DNA of 64,000 nt, taken from positions 124,001 through 188,000 of the forward strand of contig NZ_JAAMFG010000021.1 of the NCBI RefSeq assembly GCF_011064545.1. Direction: 5' to 3'. Both the position numbers and the translations under genes were made by a program. The DNA is from Wenzhouxiangella sp. XN24 (lineage in GTDB: Bacteria; Pseudomonadota; Gammaproteobacteria; Steroidobacterales; XN24). A model generated the notes under the pieces. The model saw only the letters and a list, made by a program, of their open reading frames with translations. It was not told the DNA's origin and did no database searches. Shown here one piece after another: positions 8,761 to 18,154 of this stretch. How positions within the stretch are numbered: position 1 is the first letter of the stretch; every line of letters begins with the position of its first letter.

Positions 8761-10143
8761 TCAGTCGTAGCGGAAGCGTTCCGCCACGATCCGGTTTGCG
8801 GGCACGCCGAACGCTTTCAGGCTCTGCTCGACACTGTCCATCATCGGCGGTGGTCCGCAGACGAAATAGGTCCAGCGGGCACGTTCCGCTCGTGCCAGGC
8901 ACTGGTCGAGGATCGCGGTGCTGAGTTGGCCGCGCGGCCCTGGCCAGCCGGGTGGTGGCTCGGAAAGCACGAGCGAGAGCCGGAAGTCCAGCATGTCGCT
9001 CATGGCCTCGAGTTCCTCCCGGTACAGGATCTGGTTCTCGGCGCGGTTGCCGTAGACGAGACAGAGGGGTGCCTCCCAGCGATCGGCACGGAGCTGTCGC
9101 AGCATGCTCATGATCGGCGCCAGGCCGACGCCTCCGGCGATGAACGCGAGGCGGTCGGTTTGCCGGTTGGCCAGCACGAAATGGCCGTGCGGCCCATCGA
9201 GCCACGCGCGCGTGCCCACCGGGATGGTGCCGATCCGGTCCGTGAAATCGCCGCTTTGCTTGATGGTGAAGCCGATGCGCGGCAGGTCGGCGGGTGCCGT
9301 GCTGATCGAGAAGGGATGCTCGACCAGGCTGAAGGGGGGATGACCGAGGTTGAGCCAGGCGAACTGGCCCGCGAGAAACGGTGTCTGGTGCGCGTGTTCG
9401 GCTTCGATCTGCACTTCCCAGGTGCGTGCCGCGACCTGTCGATTGCTGACCACGCGATAGGGCCGGGCGTGTTGCAGGATCGGCTTCACCACGTAGACGA
9501 ACAACAGGGTCAGCAACGCCACTGTGGTGAGCAGCCACCAGTACGCGGCCAGCGCAGGCTGTCCGCTGTGCCGGCCGATCGACAGCGCATGATGCACACC
9601 GCAGCCCGCGACCAGGATCGCGCCCACCCCATGACTGATTCGCCAGGTCTCGTAACGGCACGGCAGCCGGTCGCGGAAGCGGGCGGCTGCGACCAGGGCC
9701 AGCAGGAGCAGCCAGGCGATCACCCCCGAGCGATAATGCCCGGCGGTGAACATGCCCTGGAGCAGGCTCATCGCCCGCGACGGATCGGGGTAGAGCCGCG
9801 GCACCGCATACAGGAAGGGATGGATCACCAGGAGCGCGAGCACGACGAGTGCCGCGCGCTGATGCAGCCGCATGGTGACATCGATTCCGACCCGCCCCGA
9901 GACGTGGCGAAACCGCCCGGACAGGACGAATTCGAACAGCAGCCAGGCGAAGCCGGCCAGTGCGATTGCGGCGGACAGCTCGCGCCAGGGGTTCCGGAAA
10001 GGTTCTCCATCGAGTAGCGCGAGCAGGACCGGGGCGAGCCCGATCGAGACATAGAGGATGAGCAGGGCACGCGGTCCCAGGCCGCGGAGCTGCGGCGCAG
10101 GGCGGTTTTCGGTCGTGTCCCCGGCGCCCCCGGCGTCAGACAT
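8761..10143 (-). CDS. Ferric reductase-like flavohemoprotein (membrane heme domain plus FNR-type FAD/NAD domain)
   Basis: The 460-residue protein has about six N-terminal membrane helices with histidines placed as in ferric-reductase-like cytochrome b domains (RLHQ, VIHPFL, RISHG, GVHHAL). A ferredoxin-reductase-type half follows: the FAD-binding HPFSIST, the NAD(P) motif IAGGVGLAPIMSM, YGNR, and the C-terminal CGPPPMMDS. It probably carries electrons from cytoplasmic NAD(P)H across the inner membrane to iron or another acceptor. The chosen ATG overlaps the stop of a 17-codon open frame that has a very strong ribosome binding site. The frame extends upstream as far as 10317, but that part is Arg-rich and not protein-like. 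Confidence 0.82.
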   Translation of the reverse strand: MSDAGGAGDTTENRPAPQLRGLGPRALLILYVSIGLAPVLLALLDGEPFRNPWRELSAAIALAGFAWLLFEFVLSGRFRHVSGRVGIDVTMRLHQRAALVVLALLVIHPFLYAVPRLYPDPSRAMSLLQGMFTAGHYRSGVIAWLLLLALVAAARFRDRLPCRYETWRISHGVGAILVAGCGVHHALSIGRHSGQPALAAYWWLLTTVALLTLLFVYVVKPILQHARPYRVVSNRQVAARTWEVQIEAEHAHQTPFLAGQFAWLNLGHPPFSLVEHPFSISTAPADLPRIGFTIKQSGDFTDRIGTIPVGTRAWLDGPHGHFVLANRQTDRLAFIAGGVGLAPIMSMLRQLRADRWEAPLCLVYGNRAENQILYREELEAMSDMLDFRLSLVLSEPPPGWPGPRGQLSTAILDQCLARAERARWTYFVCGPPPMMDSVEQSLKAFGVPANRIVAERFRYD

Positions 10144-10189
10144 ACGTGCTGTGACGCATGCCATTGCGCATCGCTGCATTGACCGGCAT
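10136..10189 (-). CDS. Possible 17-residue leader peptide overlapping the ferric-reductase-like start
   Basis: An ATG at 10189 is preceded by GGGAGGAG at ideal spacing, much better than the site in front of the reductase itself. It opens a 17-codon frame, MPVNAAMRNGMRHSTYV, whose TGA overlaps the reductase ATG (ATGTCTGA). This is the layout of a translationally coupled leader. No metal-binding or stalling motif is obvious apart from a few Met and one His. It could instead mean that the reductase start is mis-set or that a frameshift lies nearby. Confidence 0.35.
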   Translation of the reverse strand: MPVNAAMRNGMRHSTYV

Positions 10190-10295
10190 CGTCTCCTCCC
10201 TTGAGAATCGGCGCGGCGCCGTTTCGGGCCGGGGCCCTGGCGTCGATTGTGTGTAAGCTGCGTAACTGAAACAGTCTTGAGGATAGCAGTCTGTC

Positions 10296-11963
10296 GTGAG
10301 TTTCCGGACTGAACCACGCAGCGGCGGCGCCCGGGCCGGCAAGGTCCTGCTGCTGGTCGCGCTGATGCTGCCCGCCATGGTGCTCGCCGAACCGTCGGAT
10401 GACGAGCTGGCCTGTTCCTTGCCGGACGAGATTCTCGAGTCCTCGGGGGCGCGAATCGGCGAAATCACGATCACGGCGCGGAACATCTTCGACCTCGACA
10501 ATCCGGAAGAAGACAAGGCCTTTTTCCGCTTCTTCAACCGCCTGCACGTGCGTACGCGTGATTCGATCATCGCGCGGCAGCTGCTGTTCGAGCCGGGGAC
10601 GCCTTTCGACCGGAACCTGCTGGAAGAATCGGAGCGCCTGCTGCGTGCGACCGACTATCTTTACGATGCCGAGATCACGATCACCCGCTGTGATGCCGAC
10701 ACCGTGGACGTCGAGGTCGAGACGCGGGATGTCTGGACGCTGAAACCCGGTTTCTCCGTGTCGCGCAGCGGAGGTGAGAGCCGCGTCGGTTTCGACTTGC
10801 AGGAAGACAACTTCCTTGGGCGGGGCGGCAGTGTCCGTTTCCTCCGGCGCATCGACGAGGAACGCCGCACCACGGAAATCGGCTATGGCGACCGCAACGT
10901 GGGCGGACGATGGATCTCGGTCGCCACGACGCTCGCCGACAACAGCGACGGCCACGTTTTCGCTTTGAACGTGGCGCGGCCGTTCTATGCGCTCGATACG
11001 CGTTGGGCCGCCGGTGGCCGTATGCTGGACGAGAAGAGCGAGGAGTCGGTCTATTCGCTTGGCGACGAGATCGGCAAGTTCAGCCAGGACATCAATTTTT
11101 TCGAACTGCATGGCGGCTGGTCGCGCGGCCTGGTCGATGGCTGGACGACGCGTTGGCTCGCCGGGCTGGTGCACGACGATCGCGCTTTCGACAACGTGGA
11201 GAATTCCCTGGCGCCGGGCGTGATCCCCGAAAGCCGGCGCCTCATCTACCCGTTCATCGAGTACCAGTTGATCGAGGACAAGTTTCTCCGTGCGGCGAAT
11301 CTCGACCAGATCTATCGCACCGAGGATGTGATGGTCGGCGTGCAGGCGAAGCTGCGCCTCGGCTGGCTGGCGCCCGCGCTGGGCGCCGATCGCAGCGGCG
11401 CCATATTCTCGGGCAGAGTGCGGCGTGGCTACGGGGATCCGGAGCAGACGCTCTGGGACATCACCGGATTCGCGGAGGGGCGACTGGAAGAAGACGAACT
11501 CGCCAATGCGGTGGTCGGGGCGCAAATCCGCTGGTACCGGCGGCAGACGGACCGGTGGTTGCTCTACACGGCGCTGCGCGGCGAGATGGCGGAGAACCTG
11601 GATCTCGACAACCCGCTCGAGATCGGCGGGGACAATGGCCTGCGCGGATATCCCTTGCGCTACCAGCGAGGCACGGCGCGAGCGCAATTCACCGTCGAAC
11701 AGCGCTATTTCACCGATTATTACCTCTGGCGCCTGTTCCGCGTCGGCGCTGCCGTGTTCTTCGATGCCGGGCGCGTATGGGGCAGCAACCCCTTTGGCGG
11801 GGAGAACCTCGGACTGCTGAAAGACATCGGCATCGGCCTGCGCCTCGGCAGCACCCGTTCAAGCCTCGGCAAGATGGTGCATATCGACCTCGCGTTTCCG
11901 CTCGACGGTGACCCCACCATCGACGAAGTGCAGTTTCTCATCCAGGGGAAACGCAGCTTCTGA
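10296..11963 (+). CDS. Omp85/BamA-TamA superfamily outer-membrane protein with one POTRA-like domain
   Basis: This 555-residue protein starts at GTG and has a signal peptide ending near VLAEP. Residues about 50-130 resemble a single POTRA domain (IGEITITARNIFD to VETRDVWTL). The remainder is a predicted beta barrel with the superfamily feature of a glycine/aromatic-rich end (GLRGYPLRY, then FFDAGRVWG). The last residue is phenylalanine, as expected for a Bam-assembled barrel. It is much shorter than BamA and distinct from the tamA product encoded at 16307-18106. It may insert or export a specific outer-membrane client. It is transcribed divergently from the ferric-reductase-like gene. Confidence 0.75.
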   Translation: MSFRTEPRSGGARAGKVLLLVALMLPAMVLAEPSDDELACSLPDEILESSGARIGEITITARNIFDLDNPEEDKAFFRFFNRLHVRTRDSIIARQLLFEPGTPFDRNLLEESERLLRATDYLYDAEITITRCDADTVDVEVETRDVWTLKPGFSVSRSGGESRVGFDLQEDNFLGRGGSVRFLRRIDEERRTTEIGYGDRNVGGRWISVATTLADNSDGHVFALNVARPFYALDTRWAAGGRMLDEKSEESVYSLGDEIGKFSQDINFFELHGGWSRGLVDGWTTRWLAGLVHDDRAFDNVENSLAPGVIPESRRLIYPFIEYQLIEDKFLRAANLDQIYRTEDVMVGVQAKLRLGWLAPALGADRSGAIFSGRVRRGYGDPEQTLWDITGFAEGRLEEDELANAVVGAQIRWYRRQTDRWLLYTALRGEMAENLDLDNPLEIGGDNGLRGYPLRYQRGTARAQFTVEQRYFTDYYLWRLFRVGAAVFFDAGRVWGSNPFGGENLGLLKDIGIGLRLGSTRSSLGKMVHIDLAFPLDGDPTIDEVQFLIQGKRSF

Positions 11964-12054
11964 GGTGTCCAAAGCGGTGTGCGCCGGTGCATCGTGCCGT
12001 CACGGCCGCTATCCTCGGCACATGAGGCGCCGACACGAACAGGAGGAGAAACCG

Positions 12055-12519
12055 ATGCAGGGGCTGCTTTTCTCGCGGGGCCCGGCGACCGCACTCGTCA
12101 CCGTGATCGCCGCGCTGGTCCTTTATGCCGGGTCCGTGCATGCGTCCGATGACGAGGCCGTGCGCGCTGCCGCACTCGATTACGCGGAAGGCTGGTATGC
12201 AGGTGACGCGGAACGTCTCGCGCAGGCGTTGCATCCCGAAGCGGTCAAGCGTCGCGTGGTCAAGGACGTGGTCACCGGCGAGGAGCGCGTCAACGTGCTC
12301 GGGATCGAGGATCTCCTTCGCGGCGCCCGCGAAGGTGTCGGCAGGGAGCCGGGTGGCCCGGTCCGGCTGCGCGTCGCCGTCCTCGACCAGCATGGCGATA
12401 TGGCGGTCGCCCGGGTGGTGTCGATGCTGTACGTCGACTACCTGCAGCTGGTGCGCTGGAACGGCCGTTGGGTCGTGTTGTCCGTGGTGTGGGGGACGAT
12501 CGAGAGTCCGGGCGAATGA
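12055..12519 (+). CDS. Secreted NTF2-like (lumazine-binding/SnoaL-type fold) protein
   Basis: This 154-residue protein starts at an ATG 11 bases after AGGAGGAG. It has a signal peptide (hydrophobic core ALVTVIAALVLYAG, cleavage probably after VHA). The mature part reads as a cone-shaped NTF2-like fold: an initial helix (AALDYAEGWYAGDAERLAQAL) followed by alternating beta strands, ending WVVLSVVWG. Proteins of this type are annotated as putative lumazine-binding or nuclear transport factor 2-like. No catalytic residues can be named. It follows the outer-membrane protein gene by 91 bases and converges on tamB. Confidence 0.6.
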   Translation: MQGLLFSRGPATALVTVIAALVLYAGSVHASDDEAVRAAALDYAEGWYAGDAERLAQALHPEAVKRRVVKDVVTGEERVNVLGIEDLLRGAREGVGREPGGPVRLRVAVLDQHGDMAVARVVSMLYVDYLQLVRWNGRWVVLSVVWGTIESPGE

Positions 12520-12569
12520 CCGCGGCATGACGTGCCCCGGGGACGGCTCGGTCGCCTTCGCCGGCGGCC

Positions 12570-15500
12570 TCAGTCGCGCTCGAAGGTGTAGAACAGGTCG
12601 GCTTCCGCCTGATCGCCGGACACGGCTTCGATCGAGAGCCGACGTGTGATCTGGTAACGGAGCCGCAGCGTGTTCACGGCGTCGAACAGTCCCAGTCCGT
12701 AACTGACGTAGAGTCCGCCGCCGAGGTGCTTGCCGAGGACCAGAGCCGCACCTTCCGCGCCATTGGCGGCGCTCACTGAGACCTCGTCGAGGCCGAGCCG
12801 TCGTCCGAGGTCGCGCGCGATCAGGCCGCCGCCGGAAAGCGCCAGTGAACTCGCCGCCTGGTTCAGCGTGCGCTGCTCGCCGGCTTGCAACTCGTCCATT
12901 CCCTTGCCCAGTGTCAGGTAGGAGAGTGCTTCCGCCCGTGGCATCGGCGGATCCGAAAAGATCGATAACTCCGGTCTCTCCAGCGTGCCCCGTATCAGTG
13001 CGCCCGCGGTGACGTCCCGGACTTCGCGAATCGCCCGGATATCCAGGCCCGGATTCTCCAGTGGTCCGCCCGTGTAAATCAGGCGGCCGGTCTCGATTTC
13101 GAGCTGTTGACCGAAAGCACGAAAATTACCGTCCACCACGCGCAATTCGCCACGTCCCCACGGCAGGGACTCCGGTTCGGTGGCCGCGATGATTTCTCCC
13201 TCGACGGCGCCACGCAAGCCGGCGACATCGAGTCTCACGTCCGGACCCACATCGACACGAATCCGGCTGGCGATCACGAGCTCCTGGCCCTTCTCTTCCC
13301 CGTCTTCGCTGATGATCACTTCATCCGGGCTGGTCGTGACGGCGCCGGAGCCCCCGAATCCCGTGATGCGCGCGAAGGGGATCGTCAGCTCCCCGCCGAT
13401 GTTGATCCGGTCCGGCAGGTAGCGGAAGCGCAGGTCGGGACTTGCCGCCACCCGCATCTCCGGCAGGTCCATCACGAGCAGGCGCTCGCCCTCGAGTGTC
13501 GCGACCCCCTCGATGGTGTCCGCGCCGAGCTCGAATCGCCCCTCGGCCCTGAACTCCCCCTCGCCCGAGCGACCGGAAGCATCGAAAACCAGCTCGCTCT
13601 TCGCCAGCCGGGCGACGACCTCGATGTCATCGGGACGAATACCCAGGGTGGGAATCTGCACGGATCCGTCGCGCCACGCGAAGCGGCCGGTGAGCTGCGG
13701 TGCGGCGATGCTGCCGGTCAATGCGGCGCTGGCTTCGGCCTGTCCTTCGAGCCCGCTGAGATCGGGCACGAACTCCGTGATGATGTCCAGTTGACTGAAC
13801 GCGATATTCAGCTCCCCGTCGAGCGCGGGATCCGGCTCGTTCCAGGCGATTGCCAGCCGTCCGTCGAGCCGGTCATCGCTCTTCAGGTCGAGATCGAGGG
13901 TCGCCTGCGCCGCGGCCGGGTCGCCGTCGAGCTGCAGGATGCCGTCGCGCCATGCCAGCAGCGTATCGCGTGTATCGTCTGCGCCTGCCTGCGTGATGCT
14001 GCCCGGCGTGATCTCCAGGCGTCCCCCGAGGCGACGGAACTCGCGCCCGTCGCCTGCCAGGTCGAGCTGCCCGTTCACCGTGCCGGCCATCTGCAATCCG
14101 GCGCCCAGCCAGCGGTCGAGCGATGCCAGTTGCAGTGCGGAGATCGTCGCCCGGCTTTTCCATTCGCCGGCCCGGGCCCAGTCGAGGTCCAGACAAGCCC
14201 GCCCCGGCGGGCCGTCCAGGCAGGCTTCGTCCAGCGCGACCTGGTCGGGCGCGAGTGTCAGCGCAGCCGGGTCTTCCAGCCGCCACGCGGGGCGACCCGC
14301 CTGGGCGACGGCGAGCGTGTCGATCCGACCGGTCCAGCGGCGCGCGCCGTAGCTGCCGTCGAGGCGCAGGTTCACCGCCAGGTCGGCGTCCGCCCCGGTG
14401 CCCCAGCCGAGGCCGGAGCCCTGCAACTCGAGCACGGTCTCGGGTTCGGCCCGCGGGCCGGAAATGCGCAGCGAGCCTTGCAGGCGGCCCGCGGCCGTAT
14501 CGATCAGTTCGCTCAGCCGAGATGCATCGAGGGACGCATCGAGACTGACCGTGCGGTCCTCCAGCCGGCCGCTGGCCGACACCTTGTTGCCGCCGACCGA
14601 AAGCCGGCTCGGGCGCAGCACGAAGCCATCGGTGTCGATCGTCACCTCGGCGCGGCCGTCCACGGGCAGTCCACGCAGGGTGCCGCGCAGTGCGTCGAGT
14701 TCGATCGCGAGCCCGTCCGGCGCGGCGGGCAGGCCTGCCAGCGCCAGTTCTCCCGACACCCGGCCCGGCCAGTCCGCCGCGAGGCTGGCGGGATTCAGCT
14801 CGGTGAACGCCAGGCGGAAATCCGAGGCGACCTCATCGGACCAGGCGATCCGGCCGGCGCCGCGGATGCGGCCGTCCAGGACCTCGATGTCCAGTGGCTC
14901 GAGTTCCAGGCCGCCCGCATCGCCGGTCACGGCGAGGGAGAGTTCGGCGGGCGGATAGTCGGGCAGTGCCACGGCCAGTTCGGCCGCGGCGCGATAGCTC
15001 AGGCCGGCGCCGTTCGTGAGCAGGCGTCCGGAAGCATGCCCGCGGATCTCGTCGTCCGGCGAGTCCACCGTCAGCTGCTCGACAATGAGCATCTCGCCGT
15101 CCCAGGTCATTGCGGTGCCGATCTCGATGTCCGGCAGCCCGGCGCGGCGCGCGAGCGCTTCCCCGCGGAGAGACCATTCCCCGGCCTGGCCCTCGCCGCG
15201 CAGCTCGAGGCGGGGGATGCGGAAGGTCTTGTCGGACGCCGCCGGCGGCCAGGCCAGGGCCTGTCCCTGCAGCGTGAATTCCGTGGCGGACGGGTCGTCG
15301 GGCGTCCATTGTCCGTCGGCCACCAGGCGGCCCTCGTCGCCGAGTTCGAGCGTCACGGAGCGGACCTGCAGTCGCGCGGATGACCAGCCGACGTTCGCCG
15401 CCACCATCATGGTGTTCGGCCAGAGACCGGGCGCATCCAGCCGGCCGTCGATCGTGCTGTCCTCGAGCGTGCCCTCGATGCGTAGCGCCGCCGCCGCGGC

Positions 15501-16310
15501 ATGCAGCGATTCGGGCCAGGGTCCGCGCTCCGCAAGTGGATCGATCGCCAGGTCGAGCTCCCATCGGGGGGTGTTCCCAAGCTCATGGACCGTGCCGTCG
15601 ATCTGCGCCGCGAGAGGTTCCGAGAACACCTGGCTGAATGCGAGTTCCGACATGTTCCCGGTGGCCCGCGTCCGTCCCGCCAGGGCGGTGTCGTCGAGCG
15701 CGAGCTGCCAGTCCAGGTCGATATCCCACGGTTCATCGTCCGCGAGCGAAATCCGCGCATGTCCGGCGGCGGTGCCCCGGCTGCTGTCCAGCGTCAGCGA
15801 CTCGATGTCGAATTCTCGTCCGCCGGCTCTCCCCGAGAGTTCGAGGTCGAGGTCCGCGACAAGCGTTTCGTCTCCGCTGCGCAGCATCCCCTCGCGCAAC
15901 ACCAGGCGGTCGATGCGGATGGCCAGCGGCAGCGACGCGGCCGGTCCGTCATCGGCCGCGCGCGAGCCGGCCTCGGTCGAGGTCAGCACGAACTCCGGCC
16001 GCTGCACGCGCAGCTCGAGGACATGCAGCGTGCCGTGCAGCAGCGCGAGCGGGCGCCAGTCCAGCATGACCCGGTCGAGGGTGCCGGACACGCCTGCCGT
16101 CGCAACCTCGATGGGACCGGTGCTCAGCGGGCCGGCGAGGCGGCCTTCCAGTTCGTCCGGCTCCAGGATCACAGGCAGGTAGGGCAGGGCGCGCGCCGCA
16201 GCGAAGCGCAGGCCGGCCGTCGTGCCGAGCAGCCAGGCGGCCGCGCCGCAGGCGATGGCGAGTCCCGCCGCGAGAACGATCAAGGTCGCCTTGAAGCCGC
16301 GCCGCTTCAC
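12570..16310 (-). CDS. tamB: Translocation and assembly module subunit TamB
   Basis: The 1246-residue protein has an N-terminal signal anchor (LIVLAAGLAIACGAAAWLLG) and a long series of beta-rich segments. It ends in the TamB/DUF490 domain, recognised by ALSYLTLGKGMDELQAG and the barrel-like end VSYGLGLFDAVNTLRLRY. TamB spans the periplasm from the inner membrane and works with TamA in outer-membrane protein insertion and probably phospholipid transport. Its GTG start overlaps the stop of tamA by four bases, the usual tamAB arrangement. The length is close to the E. coli protein (1259). A large antisense open frame (13107-15383) is a composition artefact. Confidence 0.93.
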   Translation of the reverse strand: MKRRGFKATLIVLAAGLAIACGAAAWLLGTTAGLRFAAARALPYLPVILEPDELEGRLAGPLSTGPIEVATAGVSGTLDRVMLDWRPLALLHGTLHVLELRVQRPEFVLTSTEAGSRAADDGPAASLPLAIRIDRLVLREGMLRSGDETLVADLDLELSGRAGGREFDIESLTLDSSRGTAAGHARISLADDEPWDIDLDWQLALDDTALAGRTRATGNMSELAFSQVFSEPLAAQIDGTVHELGNTPRWELDLAIDPLAERGPWPESLHAAAAALRIEGTLEDSTIDGRLDAPGLWPNTMMVAANVGWSSARLQVRSVTLELGDEGRLVADGQWTPDDPSATEFTLQGQALAWPPAASDKTFRIPRLELRGEGQAGEWSLRGEALARRAGLPDIEIGTAMTWDGEMLIVEQLTVDSPDDEIRGHASGRLLTNGAGLSYRAAAELAVALPDYPPAELSLAVTGDAGGLELEPLDIEVLDGRIRGAGRIAWSDEVASDFRLAFTELNPASLAADWPGRVSGELALAGLPAAPDGLAIELDALRGTLRGLPVDGRAEVTIDTDGFVLRPSRLSVGGNKVSASGRLEDRTVSLDASLDASRLSELIDTAAGRLQGSLRISGPRAEPETVLELQGSGLGWGTGADADLAVNLRLDGSYGARRWTGRIDTLAVAQAGRPAWRLEDPAALTLAPDQVALDEACLDGPPGRACLDLDWARAGEWKSRATISALQLASLDRWLGAGLQMAGTVNGQLDLAGDGREFRRLGGRLEITPGSITQAGADDTRDTLLAWRDGILQLDGDPAAAQATLDLDLKSDDRLDGRLAIAWNEPDPALDGELNIAFSQLDIITEFVPDLSGLEGQAEASAALTGSIAAPQLTGRFAWRDGSVQIPTLGIRPDDIEVVARLAKSELVFDASGRSGEGEFRAEGRFELGADTIEGVATLEGERLLVMDLPEMRVAASPDLRFRYLPDRINIGGELTIPFARITGFGGSGAVTTSPDEVIISEDGEEKGQELVIASRIRVDVGPDVRLDVAGLRGAVEGEIIAATEPESLPWGRGELRVVDGNFRAFGQQLEIETGRLIYTGGPLENPGLDIRAIREVRDVTAGALIRGTLERPELSIFSDPPMPRAEALSYLTLGKGMDELQAGEQRTLNQAASSLALSGGGLIARDLGRRLGLDEVSVSAANGAEGAALVLGKHLGGGLYVSYGLGLFDAVNTLRLRYQITRRLSIEAVSGDQAEADLFYTFERD

Positions 16311-18106
16311 AGGTCCGGCCGGATCGTCAGGTGGAAACGCATGCCGCGACTTTCGGTCACGGAGCGCGCCAGCGAGATGCGCACCGTGCCCACCGGCGTG
16401 TGGACGTTGACCCCGAGCCCCGCCGAGACCTCCAGCCCGTCGCCGAACTCGTCCAGCGCATTACCCGCATCCACGAAGGCGGCCAGCGCGACCCGCCCCC
16501 ACACCAGCCGCTCGGCCTCGAAGCTCCCGAAGACCAGGTGGCGGCCGCCGATGACATTGCCTTCTGCATCGCGCGGGCCGAGCGTGTTGAAGCCGTAGCC
16601 GCGCACGCTCTGGTCGCCGCCGGCGAAGAAACGTTGCGACGCCGGCAGGGTGCCGAACTCGTCTACCAGGCCGATGCCGAGTGAGCTGCGGCTGAAGAAC
16701 CGCCATTTCTCGCCGATGGAGTCCACGCGATTGGCTTCCAGCTCGATGCGCAGGAAGCTGTCGGACGCGCCCAGCAGGGTGGGGGAGCCGCGCAGGTCTC
16801 CACGGGCCCGGAAACCTTTGCGCGGGAACAGGATATCGTCCGCGACCAGTTTCTCCATGCTGATACCCGGGATGACCAGCAGGTCCCGCACGGCGGGCTG
16901 AGCGGCGACGCGGGTGCTTTCGTGCAGCAGTTCGGTGTAGATCCGGCGCTGCCAGCCGCCGCCGCGCATCGTGACGTGGCTGGCACCGAGGCTCGCGCGG
17001 CGACTTTCGAGGTCGGCCAGTTCCTCTTGCGCATAGCCGGTGTTGAACAGCAGGCGTTCCTTGATCGGATCGCCTATGGGAATGCGGTATCGTCCCGACA
17101 ATTCGCTGAGATTCTGGGCCAGCCGCAGCTTCGTGCCCGCGGAATGGCCGGCCTTGTTCAGGCGCCGCCAGTCCACGTTCAGGATGCCGCGCAGCCGGGT
17201 ATCGGTCGCGTAGCCGATTCCGGTGCGAATACGCTGCCGCGCGGCCGGGCTGGTCTCGATACGGACGGGCACTTCGAGTTCGTTCTCGTCCCGCGGGCGC
17301 GTCTCGACGAGCACATTGCTGAAGTACAGGCTGTCGGTCAGCCGGTACTGCGTGTTGAGCAGCGCGTCGGCATCATAATACTGGCCTTCGCGAATCGTCA
17401 GGATCCGGTTCAGCAGCTCCTCTTCGAGAATGTTCTGTTCCAGTTCGATCGCGCCGAAACGGTAACGCGGACCCGTTTGCATGTGCAGCACGACGCGCGC
17501 GCTGCGGGCGGCCGGATCGACCTCGAGACGGTGTCGCTCGAACCGGGCCTGGAAATAACCGAGGGCCGCGGCGGTGGACTGCAGCCGGCTGCGCAACTGG
17601 TCGTACTCGGGATGCCGCAGCCGGCGTCCGACGCGCAGCGGGTTGTTCTCGATGAGCGCCCGGAGGCGCGACTCGTCGCGGCCTTCCCCGGTGATGCGGA
17701 CGTCGACCTCGGCGATCTCCACGGGCTCGCCTGCCGCGATGCTGAAGCGCGCCACCCAGTCGCCGTCGCTCCGTTCCAGCTCGGACTCGATCCGCGGCTC
17801 ATAGTAGCCGTAAGGCCGCAATGCAGCCCGGACCTGGTCCCCGGAGCGCCGGTAGAGCCGCCGCACGGCCCCTTCCGAAAGGTCCTCGCGTGCGCCGAAG
17901 CGGACCAGTCCCAGCATGGCCCGCACGTTGCTCTCGATCTCGTCGTCCACGCCGGTGATTTCGACCTGCACCGCAGCGTGCGCTCCACCGGCGCAAAGCC
18001 CGGCGCATGCGGCGAGGAGAATCAGGACAATGGCCGCCCAGTGGCTCTCCGGACGGGAGAACCGTGGACGACGCGGACTGGCTGGATGCACGGCGTGTCT
18101 CGTCAA
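16307..18106 (-). CDS. tamA: Translocation and assembly module outer-membrane protein TamA
   Basis: This 599-residue Omp85 protein has a signal peptide (AAIVLILLAACAG to GAHAA), about three POTRA domains (residues 45-270), and a C-terminal 16-strand barrel. The barrel carries the conserved FFAGGDQSVRGYGFNTLGP segment and the late FVDAGNALDEF strand. Its length matches E. coli TamA (577). The TTG start used here lies just upstream of an Arg/Pro-rich leader; a GTG five codons further in is an alternative. It is separated from purD by 48 bases and coupled to tamB by a GTGA overlap. Confidence 0.92.
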   Translation of the reverse strand: MTRHAVHPASPRRPRFSRPESHWAAIVLILLAACAGLCAGGAHAAVQVEITGVDDEIESNVRAMLGLVRFGAREDLSEGAVRRLYRRSGDQVRAALRPYGYYEPRIESELERSDGDWVARFSIAAGEPVEIAEVDVRITGEGRDESRLRALIENNPLRVGRRLRHPEYDQLRSRLQSTAAALGYFQARFERHRLEVDPAARSARVVLHMQTGPRYRFGAIELEQNILEEELLNRILTIREGQYYDADALLNTQYRLTDSLYFSNVLVETRPRDENELEVPVRIETSPAARQRIRTGIGYATDTRLRGILNVDWRRLNKAGHSAGTKLRLAQNLSELSGRYRIPIGDPIKERLLFNTGYAQEELADLESRRASLGASHVTMRGGGWQRRIYTELLHESTRVAAQPAVRDLLVIPGISMEKLVADDILFPRKGFRARGDLRGSPTLLGASDSFLRIELEANRVDSIGEKWRFFSRSSLGIGLVDEFGTLPASQRFFAGGDQSVRGYGFNTLGPRDAEGNVIGGRHLVFGSFEAERLVWGRVALAAFVDAGNALDEFGDGLEVSAGLGVNVHTPVGTVRISLARSVTESRGMRFHLTIRPDL

Positions 18107-18154
18107 ACGGTCAGCGTTCGACTGTCATTCTAGGCGCTCCGCGCCGCCGCCGTA

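Noticed and set aside
10190-10317. N-terminal extension of the ferric-reductase-like gene to 10317
   Set aside because: The added residues are Arg-rich and without pattern, and the region must also hold the divergent promoter for the outer-membrane protein gene.
13107-15383. 758-codon open frame antisense to tamB
   Set aside because: Compositional shadow of a long GC-rich gene; no signal, motif or ribosome binding site.
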